From Candidatus Zhuqueibacterota bacterium (GTDB taxonomy: Bacteria > SM23-31 > B21-G16), in the NCBI GenBank assembly GCA_003644825.1, contig QNDJ01000083.1, positions 1 through 6,856 of the forward strand: DNA of 6,856 nucleotides. Direction: 5' to 3'. A program made the translations under genes and the position numbers. Positions 1 to 5,678 of the stretch are shown here, one piece after another; the first letter of the stretch is position 1, and every line of letters starts with the position of its first letter. The notes beneath the pieces are model-generated. The model had not been told where the DNA came from. It was given only the letters and a program-made list of their open reading frames with translations, and did not search any database.

Positions 1-1
1 C

Positions 2-1603
2 TATAAGAAATATACAACTTCTGATGGTCTGCCTGCCTATGATTTTGTAATCTCAATAGCAATTGATTCAGAGGGAAATAAATGGTTTGGTACAAACGAA
101 GGTGTTACTGTGTTTGATGGGAAAAACTGGGTAACCTTTGATACATCTAATGGTTTAGCTGATAACTGGGTTTCTTCGATAATAATTGATTCGGAGGGAA
201 ATAAATGGTTTGGAACTTACGGAGGCGGGGTGACAGAATTTGATGGAAAAAACTGGACAACATACACGATTTCTGATGGGCTTGCAAATAATTATGTTTA
301 CGCTGCAATTATAGATTCTGAAGGAAACCTGTGGTTCGGAACTCATGGCGGTGGCGTAAGTAAATTTGACGGAAAAAACTGGACAACATACAGGAGAACT
401 GATGGTCTTGCACATAACTATGTATATTCAATTGCAGCCGATGGAAAAGGAAACATCTGGTTTGGAACTTTAAGGGGTATAAGCAAATTTGATGGAACTT
501 TATGGACAACATACAGGAGAACCGACGGCCTGGCTCATGATTATGTTTTTTCAATTGCTGTTGATAGAGAAGGAAATATATGGTGTGGAACATTTGGAGG
601 AGGAGTCAGTGAGTTTGATGGTTCTATCTGGCGAACTTATACAAAGTCCAGTGGGCTTGCGGATAATTATGTTCCCGCTATAGTAATCGATTCAAATGGA
701 AATAAGTGGTTTGGAACTTATGGTGGTGGTATATCAGGGTTCGATGGAAAAAAATGGATACTGTTTAAGACAAAAAATGGAACATTTCATAAAAGTGTTT
801 ATTCCATAGCTATAGATTCGGACGATATTAAATGGTTCGGGACTTTTGGAGGCGGTGTGAGCAAGTTTGATGGAATTCACTGGAAAACATATACAACTTA
901 TGATGGACTGGTGAATAACTGGGTATCCACTATAACAATAGACCCGGAAGGATGCAAATGGTTTGGAACACTGAAAGGAGTAAGTAAATTTGATGGTTCT
1001 AACTGGACAAATTACACAACCCTCGATGGATTGGCTGATAACTCGATTTATTCGATAGCTGTGGATTCTGACGGAAATAAATGGTTCGCAACTCAGGCTG
1101 GGGTAAGTAAATTTGATGGAGAAATCTGGACTACATACAGAACTGCTGATGGATTGGCAGGTAATATCGTGCTGTCAGTTGCCATTGATGATGAAGGAAG
1201 CTTGTGGTTCGGCACAACAGGTGGAGTAAGTAGATTTGATGGGAAAAACTGGACCACATATAAAACTTCTGATGGGCTGAGCGATAATACTGTGCATACA
1301 ATAACTATTGATTCAGAGGGAAATAAATGGTTTGGAACTGATAGAGGTGTATCAAAATTTGATGGAATAGAATGGACTGTTTATACAACTTCTGATGGTC
1401 TGGCTGGCAATTCTGTTTATGCAATTGCAATAGATTTAGATGGAAACCTGTGGTTCGGAACTAATAATGGAGTAAGTAAATTCGACGGATATAAATGGAC
1501 TACATATACAACCTCTGATGGTCTCTCTGGTAATTCTGTCTATAATATAGCGATTGATTCAAAGGGAAATAAGTGGTTTGTTACATCCGTGGGTATTAGT
1601 TTT
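2..1603 (+). repeat. Tandem Reg_prop coding repeats, 123/126 bp period
   Basis: Thirteen in-frame units are visible, each full unit beginning at an FDG codon triplet. Unit starts are 113, 239, 365, 488, 614, 740, 866, 989, 1112, 1235, 1358 and 1481, with a partial unit at 2-112. Units carrying GGGV or GGGI after WFGT or WCGT (starts 113, 239, 488, 614, 740) are 126 bp (42 aa); the rest are 123 bp (41 aa). The WFGT motif deviates to WCGT in the unit at 488, WFAT at 989 and WFVT in the last unit. The unit at 740 is the most degenerate, with NGTFHK replacing the usual DGLAxN. Each unit is expected to form roughly one propeller blade. Confidence 0.93.
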
Positions 1604-1915
1604 CTGGGTAAACCAGAAACGATTTCAAAAAATTTTGATTTTTTGAATTTGCAGCAGAATTATCCTAACCCTTTTAATTCCCTGACAACAATAAAATATC
1701 AACTATTTAAGGAATGTAAAGTAGAAATATCTATTTATAATCTCCTCGGACAAAAAATTAGAACACTTATAAATGAAAACAAGAAAATAGGGTATTATTC
1801 TGTTATGTGGGATGGAACAAATGATGCTGGTATCCCTGTTTCTTCTGGTGTGTATATATGCTGTATGAAAATCGGTAATTTAACCCAGAGTAAGAAGATT
1901 GTTTACTTACGGTGA
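2..1915 (+). CDS. Secreted Reg_prop beta-propeller protein with T9SS sorting tail (5' partial)
   Basis: The reading frame is open from the left edge to TGA at 1913-1915, giving 637 visible residues; the true start lies outside the window. A GTG at 110 could be taken as a start, but it falls inside the repeat array and the same repeat pattern continues upstream of it, so it is rejected. The body is 13 Reg_prop-type repeats (one partial, twelve full), each with the core DGLAxNxVxxIAIDSxGNxWFGT and a following GVSKFDG. A short linker and a type IX secretion C-terminal sorting domain follow. In this family such repeats form beta-propeller blades, best known as periplasmic sensor domains of hybrid two-component systems. 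No transmembrane segment, Y_Y_Y domain or histidine kinase follows here, so the protein is probably exported across the outer membrane and attached or released there. Its ligand cannot be told. No functional link to the downstream defence genes is visible. Confidence 0.92.
   Translation, partial: YKKYTTSDGLPAYDFVISIAIDSEGNKWFGTNEGVTVFDGKNWVTFDTSNGLADNWVSSIIIDSEGNKWFGTYGGGVTEFDGKNWTTYTISDGLANNYVYAAIIDSEGNLWFGTHGGGVSKFDGKNWTTYRRTDGLAHNYVYSIAADGKGNIWFGTLRGISKFDGTLWTTYRRTDGLAHDYVFSIAVDREGNIWCGTFGGGVSEFDGSIWRTYTKSSGLADNYVPAIVIDSNGNKWFGTYGGGISGFDGKKWILFKTKNGTFHKSVYSIAIDSDDIKWFGTFGGGVSKFDGIHWKTYTTYDGLVNNWVSTITIDPEGCKWFGTLKGVSKFDGSNWTNYTTLDGLADNSIYSIAVDSDGNKWFATQAGVSKFDGEIWTTYRTADGLAGNIVLSVAIDDEGSLWFGTTGGVSRFDGKNWTTYKTSDGLSDNTVHTITIDSEGNKWFGTDRGVSKFDGIEWTVYTTSDGLAGNSVYAIAIDLDGNLWFGTNNGVSKFDGYKWTTYTTSDGLSGNSVYNIAIDSKGNKWFVTSVGISFLGKPETISKNFDFLNLQQNYPNPFNSLTTIKYQLFKECKVEISIYNLLGQKIRTLINENKKIGYYSVMWDGTNDAGIPVSSGVYICCMKIGNLTQSKKIVYLR
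1643..1912 (+). other. T9SS type A C-terminal sorting domain (part of the propeller gene)
   Basis: The last 90 codons read LNLQQNYPNPFN, then a beta-rich stretch with IYNLLGQKIRTL, VMWDGTNDAG and SSGVYICCMK, ending in KKIVYLR. This is the classic Por_Secre_tail layout: the NYPNPFN opening, the xYNxLGQ strand, the WDGxNxxGxxVxSGVY hairpin and a short basic-hydrophobic end. Known members are exported by the type IX (Por) secretion system and the tail is usually removed at the cell surface. It is the strongest taxonomic pointer in the window (FCB group). The paired cysteines in VYICCMK are unusual for this strand but do not break the pattern. Confidence 0.9.
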
Positions 1916-2119
1916 AAAGAAAAATTTTTATTAAATAGAATCTCGCTAGATTTAGGATTTATTAAAGAAGGTTTTACCTGTCAGTGATATAATATGGTTT
2001 CAATTAGAATAGCGTATTTTTATGGTTATAGTTTTAAAATATTATATTAATGAAATTTAAAAATTAAATTAAAATAAAAATAAATTAACAATTCTTGATA
2101 ATCTTCAATTAAAATCCCC

Positions 2120-2148
2120 TTGATTTTTTAAAGATATTTACATATAAT
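2120..2148 (+). promoter_or_regulatory. Candidate sigma70-type promoter for the helicase operon
   Basis: TTGATT at 2120-2125 and a perfect TATAAT at 2143-2148 are separated by 17 bp, the optimal sigma70 spacing. Transcription would begin near 2155, leaving a leader of about 88 nt before the helicase ATG at 2243. The surroundings are so AT-rich that a TATAAT alone would mean little; the -35 match at correct spacing is what supports the call. Bacteroidota proper often use a different consensus (TTG and TAnnTTTG), so the call depends on the lineage. Confidence 0.45.
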
Positions 2149-2152
2149 ATCT
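2132..2152. promoter_or_regulatory. Inverted repeat overlapping the -10 box (possible operator)
   Basis: AGATATT at 2132-2138 is matched by its reverse complement AATATCT at 2146-2152 around a 7-bp centre, so the palindrome covers the candidate -10 element. A further direct AGATATT copy lies at 2160-2166, just past the predicted transcription start. This layout would suit a repressor site, but low-complexity AT sequence produces such repeats by chance. Confidence 0.25.
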
Positions 2153-2242
2153 AATAAAAAGATATTTTAAGGAAGTATTATTTCATAAAACTGAAGTGGA
2201 GAAGTTATCTAAATCATAAAAATTAATTTAAGAGAAAATAAT

Positions 2243-5200
2243 ATGAACCTTGATTTAACATTTATAACCAATGAACCAGACCATACACTCAAAGAAAGGT
2301 TTGAAGTTCTAATTAAGGATTCTCGTTTTTTTGACTGCCTTGTTGGTTATTTCTATACAGGTGGGTTTTACTCAATTTATAAGTCTCTGGAAAAAACAGA
2401 AAAAATAAGGATACTTATTGGCATTGGAACAACTGAAGAAACTTATAATTTATTAAGAGTTGCATCAGGTGGTGCACAGCGGTCTTTGCAATTTTCTCAC
2501 GCAGAAACCAGAGAGAAAATCGTTAATATGGTAGAAAGAGAAATGGAAGACTCTGAAGATAACCAGAAAGTAGAAGAAGGGGTATATAAATTTATAGAAT
2601 GGATAAAGAGTAAAAAACTGGAAATAAGAGCTTATCCATCACAGAACATTCATGCAAAATTGTATATAATGACTTTCACTGAGGAAGACAGAGATATAGG
2701 GAGAGTTATAACCGGGTCAAGCAATTTCACAAAAGCGGGGTTAACTGAGAACCTTGAGTTCAATGTTGAATTAAAGAACAGAGCTGATTATGAATTTGCA
2801 AAACAGAAGTTTGAAGACCTCTGGAAAGATGCAGTCGATGTAAGTGAAAAATACATACAGACTATTCAGACAAGAACCTGGCTCAATCAGGACATAACTC
2901 CTTATGAACTATATCTAAAATTTCTATATGAATATTTTAAAGATGAACTGAGTATTACTGATGAAGTTTTCATAAAGTATGCTCCACTTAACTTTAAGAA
3001 ATTTGAGTATCAGGAGCAGGCTGTTTTAAATGCAAGGAAAATTCTTGAAAGTTATGGTGGTGTTTTCATTTCGGATGTAGTAGGGCTTGGAAAAACATAC
3101 GTTGCTACTATGCTTGCGGGGCAGCTTGATGGCAGAACCATTGTTATTGCACCCCCATCGTTGCTTAACAAAAATAATCCTGGTTCATGGCCTAATATAT
3201 TTTTTGATTTTCACATTCCAGCAGATTATGAATCTGTTGGTAAACTTGAAGCAATATTAAATCGGGGATTAGAAAGGTACGCAAACGTTATTATAGACGA
3301 AGCACATCGTTTCAGAACAGAGACAACAATAGGATATGAAAAACTTGCACAGATTTGTCGTGGAAAACGGGTTATACTTGTAACTGCTACACCGTACAAT
3401 AATTCACCCAGGGATATTTTAAACCAGATTAAACTTTTCCAGAAAGCAAGAAAAAGCACAATACCCAACCTTCCAGACCTGGAAAGGTTTTTTAACACCC
3501 TTGATAAAAAATTAAAAAAGATTGATAGACAGAAAGATTACGATAAATATATTAAGAAAGTGAAAGATAATTCAAAGGAGATAAGGGAAAAAGTTTTAAA
3601 ATACCTTATGGTTCGTAGAACACGCTCTGAAATTGAAAAATACTTTTTAAATGACATTAAAAAACAGAAATTGAAATTCCCGGAGATTGAGAATCCTGTA
3701 CCACTTTATTATCAATTAAATGAAGATGAAGATAAAATTTTTGACAGAACAATCAGGTTGATTACACAGGAATTTAAATATGCACGTTATACACCTCTAT
3801 TGTATTATAAGGGTAAAATAACTCAACCAGAAGAACTTTCCCAGCGAAATATGGGTAAATTTATGAAAATATTGCTGGTAAAAAGATTAGAAAGTAGTTT
3901 CTATGCATTTAGAAAATCGATAGGCAGGTTCATTTATTCTTATGAAATGTTTATCAGGGAGTTTGATAAGGGCAATGTTTTTGTAAGTAAAAAATACATT
4001 AATAAAGTTTTCGAGTTTCTGGAAAATGATGATGATGAAGCACTTCAACACTATATTGATGAAGAAAAAGTGAAAAAATATAATAGTAAAGATTTTACAG
4101 ATGAGTTCAGAAAAGACCTACAGAATGACCTCAATATACTCAGAGAAATAGAAAGACTGTGGAGTACTGTAAAAAGAGACCCTAAAATAGAAAAATTAAA
4201 AAATGAGTTGTCAAGAAATAAAATATTAAAAAATAAAAAACTTGTTATTTTTACTGAATCAAAAGAAACAGCAGAGTACCTTACAAAGAACATTGATGAT
4301 AAAGTTCTTTGTTATAATGGTAGCTCAGGTGAAGAAATCAGGGATAGAGTAATTGAAAATTTTGATGCCAGAGCAAGACACCCAAAGGATGAATATATGA
4401 TTCTGGTGTCTACAGAGGTGTTGTCAGAGGGAGTGAACCTGCACCGATCAAACATAGTAATAAATTATGATATTCCCTGGAATCCAACCCGAATGATGCA
4501 AAGAGTGGGCAGGGTCAATCGTGTGGATACAAAATTTGATAGAATATACACGTTTAACTTTTTTCCGACTCTTCAATCAGAGGATGAAATAAAACTCAGG
4601 GAAACGGCAGAAACAAAAATTAATGCTTTTCTTACATTGCTTGGTGGTGATGCAGCAATATTAACAGAAGGTGAACCTGTTTCATCTCATGAGCTGTTTA
4701 ACCGCTTAATTTCAAAGGAAACAATATCTGGTGAAGAAGTGGAAGAAAGTGAACTAAAATACCTGAATATAATAAAAGATGTCAGAGACAAAAATCCTCA
4801 CCTTTTTGAAAGGATAAAACGATTACCCAAAAAGGCAAGGTCTGCAAAATCCGTAGCACAAGCTTCCAGCTTGAGTGTTGATCACAAGCAAGATGCTTGT
4901 GTTACTATAGGCAGTAATCACAAGCAAGATGCTTGTGATACGAATAGCCTCTTAACCTATTTCAGGCTGGGAAAACTTCAGAAATTCTTTTTAACCAATG
5001 AAAATCAGGAACCTGAAGAAGTTAATTTTATTACAGCGGCAAAAATTTTTGAATGCAGACCTGATGAGAAAAAGCAACCATTATCAAAAAATTTCTATAA
5101 CTTGCTCGAAAAAAACAAAAAAGCATTCGAGGATGCTACAGCCGAAGAATATCTGATAACCGAGCGTAGAACAGGAAGAGATAGCGGAGCACAGATTACC

Positions 5201-5509
5201 AGTATACTGAAAGCAACTTTAAAAATTGCAAAAAGATTTACTGACGAGCAGGAAGATTATATTAAGAGGGTAATAATACAGCTTGAGGAAGGTGCTATTC
5301 CGAAACAAACAACCAAAAAAACACTAAAAGCATTAAAAGATTTAAAATCGGATATAACAAGACCGCTGAAAGTTTTAGCTGTTGTTCAGAGGAATATACC
5401 CGAAAGCTTTCTGGGAAAGCACTATGCTGAGTATACTGATAGAACTTCAGGAAAGAGAGAGGTTATATTGTCTTTGTATTTAACCGGGGATAATAGTAAA
5501 AATTCCTGA
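2243..5509 (+). CDS. PLD-like (HKD) domain fused to SNF2-family helicase
   Basis: The 1088-residue product has a single-HKD phospholipase D-like domain at about residues 20-200, with HAKLY (H137, K139) and GSSNFT (158-163). A superfamily 2 helicase core follows: Walker A DVVGLGKT (K284), DEAH box at 352-355, TATP at 381-384, and in the second RecA lobe STEVLSEGVNL (from 723) and QRVGRVNR (753-760) with the probable arginine finger. A long mostly helical stretch (about 400-640) separates the lobes. The architecture matches the PLDc_N_Snf2-like nuclease-helicase fusions. It probably acts as an ATP-driven DNA translocase working with the methylase/nuclease encoded downstream, which is inference from context. 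The start at 2243 is preceded by only a weak AAGAG (2230-2234). Oddities are Thr144 in place of the expected Asp of HxKx4D, a repeat-derived insert at residues 871-900, and a C-terminal NSKNS read out of frame from HepT-like DNA. Confidence 0.94.
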   Translation: MNLDLTFITNEPDHTLKERFEVLIKDSRFFDCLVGYFYTGGFYSIYKSLEKTEKIRILIGIGTTEETYNLLRVASGGAQRSLQFSHAETREKIVNMVEREMEDSEDNQKVEEGVYKFIEWIKSKKLEIRAYPSQNIHAKLYIMTFTEEDRDIGRVITGSSNFTKAGLTENLEFNVELKNRADYEFAKQKFEDLWKDAVDVSEKYIQTIQTRTWLNQDITPYELYLKFLYEYFKDELSITDEVFIKYAPLNFKKFEYQEQAVLNARKILESYGGVFISDVVGLGKTYVATMLAGQLDGRTIVIAPPSLLNKNNPGSWPNIFFDFHIPADYESVGKLEAILNRGLERYANVIIDEAHRFRTETTIGYEKLAQICRGKRVILVTATPYNNSPRDILNQIKLFQKARKSTIPNLPDLERFFNTLDKKLKKIDRQKDYDKYIKKVKDNSKEIREKVLKYLMVRRTRSEIEKYFLNDIKKQKLKFPEIENPVPLYYQLNEDEDKIFDRTIRLITQEFKYARYTPLLYYKGKITQPEELSQRNMGKFMKILLVKRLESSFYAFRKSIGRFIYSYEMFIREFDKGNVFVSKKYINKVFEFLENDDDEALQHYIDEEKVKKYNSKDFTDEFRKDLQNDLNILREIERLWSTVKRDPKIEKLKNELSRNKILKNKKLVIFTESKETAEYLTKNIDDKVLCYNGSSGEEIRDRVIENFDARARHPKDEYMILVSTEVLSEGVNLHRSNIVINYDIPWNPTRMMQRVGRVNRVDTKFDRIYTFNFFPTLQSEDEIKLRETAETKINAFLTLLGGDAAILTEGEPVSSHELFNRLISKETISGEEVEESELKYLNIIKDVRDKNPHLFERIKRLPKKARSAKSVAQASSLSVDHKQDACVTIGSNHKQDACDTNSLLTYFRLGKLQKFFLTNENQEPEEVNFITAAKIFECRPDEKKQPLSKNFYNLLEKNKKAFEDATAEEYLITERRTGRDSGAQITSILKATLKIAKRFTDEQEDYIKRVIIQLEEGAIPKQTTKKTLKALKDLKSDITRPLKVLAVVQRNIPESFLGKHYAEYTDRTSGKREVILSLYLTGDNSKNS
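4853..4941. repeat. REP-like palindrome array inserted in frame in the helicase gene
   Basis: Three 25-bp palindromic units lie in series: 4853-4877 (+ orientation), 4881-4905 and 4917-4941 (both inverted). Read in their own orientation all begin GTA-N-CACAAGC, followed by a near-perfect hairpin. Unit 1 has CAAGCT-TCC-AGCTTG (4859-4873). Unit 2 has CACAAGCA-AGA-TGCTTGTG (4883-4901). Unit 3 has a 10-bp stem (4917-4939). Units 2 and 3 differ at one of 25 bases. The GTAG start of unit 1, the short imperfect palindrome and the head-to-tail mixture of orientations are hallmarks of REP/BIME elements mobilised by RAYT (TnpA_REP) transposases. No RAYT gene is in the window. The array is translated in frame as residues 871-900 (AQASSLS, then HKQDAC twice) and adds no stop codon. 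It lies between LPKKARSAK and LLTYFRLGK, probably a surface linker. Confidence 0.8.
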
Positions 5510-5648
5510 AGGAATTAGAATACAATATCCTGAAATAAGCTGGCGTGATGTAGCAGGTATATGTAATAAATTAATACAAGAATATTCTGGTGTATATTAT
5601 GAAATGGTCTGGAAAACGGTTATAACAAAAATATCGGATTACAACTAA
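5496..5648 (+). pseudogene. HepT/DUF86 toxin C-terminal remnant
   Basis: Frame 3 reads VK, IPEGIRIQYPEISWRDVAG, then ICNKLIQEYSG and EMVWKTV to TAA at 5646-5648. This follows the C-terminal half of HepT-like (DUF86) proteins, typically IPEEIRKKYPEIPWRDIAG, RNxLIHEYFGVD, VWKTV. HepT is the toxin of HepT-MNT modules and carries an RX4HXY motif. Here the Arg is Cys (codon 5562-5564), the His is Gln (5577-5579) and only the Tyr (5583-5585) remains. No start codon or ribosome binding site precedes it: the frame is closed by a TAA at 5481-5483 and its first codons overlap the helicase 3' end. The N-terminal half and any MNT antitoxin gene are absent. It is read as a scar of a deleted toxin-antitoxin module within the operon. 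The assignment rests on recalled family consensus, not a search. Confidence 0.8.
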
Positions 5649-5665
5649 CAATAAAAAAGATTATA

Positions 5666-5670
5666 AAGGA
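5666..5670 (+). promoter_or_regulatory. Shine-Dalgarno of the restriction-modification gene
   Basis: AAGGA lies 8 nt upstream of the ATG at 5679-5681. It is clearly stronger than the site before the helicase and fixes the start of the downstream gene. The gene may therefore be translated efficiently from an operon mRNA despite the 169-bp gap behind the helicase stop. Confidence 0.65.
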
Positions 5671-5678
5671 TTTATACA

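Larger units (their letters stand above)
1916..2242. other. AT-rich intergenic region
   Basis: This 327-bp stretch separates the propeller gene from the helicase gene. It is strikingly A+T-rich and has no ORF of credible length; the longest ATG frame near 1994 gives only 18 codons. I see no tRNA, no riboswitch-like conserved core and no strong GC-rich terminator hairpin after the propeller gene. The only supportable content is a promoter candidate at 2120-2148 and a palindrome overlapping its -10 box. It probably marks the boundary between a secretome gene and the start of the defence operon. Confidence 0.7.

Noticed and set aside
110-115. GTG at 110 as the start of the propeller gene
   Set aside because: It falls inside the repeat array; the frame and the repeat pattern (DGLPAYDFV, WFGTNEGV) continue to the left edge, so the gene starts outside the window.
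155-683. Open frames on the - strand at 155-415 and 309-593 and on the + strand at 489-683
   Set aside because: They are shadows of the repetitive propeller gene, with no recognisable domain and no independent start signals.
1916-1980. Rho-independent terminator after the propeller gene
   Set aside because: The only hairpins are AATC/GATT around 1939-1952 and AGGT-TTT-ACCT at 1969-1979; both have 4-bp stems and no following U-tract, which is too weak.
1994-2050. An 18-codon ATG ORF in the intergenic region as a leader peptide
   Set aside because: It is too short, has no convincing ribosome binding site and lies upstream of the candidate promoter, so it would not be in the helicase leader.
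3226-4293. Open frames on the - strand at 3226-3498 and 4051-4293
   Set aside because: They lie opposite conserved helicase coding sequence, and their low-complexity Phe/Ser-rich translations are typical of antisense to Lys/Glu-rich genes.
4853-4941. CRISPR array
   Set aside because: There are only three short palindromic units in mixed orientation with 3- and 11-bp gaps, and they are translated in frame; spacers of CRISPR length are absent. The 123/126-bp propeller repeats are coding and contiguous, so they are not CRISPR either.
5484-5648. Intact small HepT gene or programmed frameshift fusion to the helicase
   Set aside because: There is no start codon near the beginning of the similarity, the catalytic Arg and His are replaced, the N-terminal half is missing, and no classic slippery site with downstream structure is evident at the overlap.
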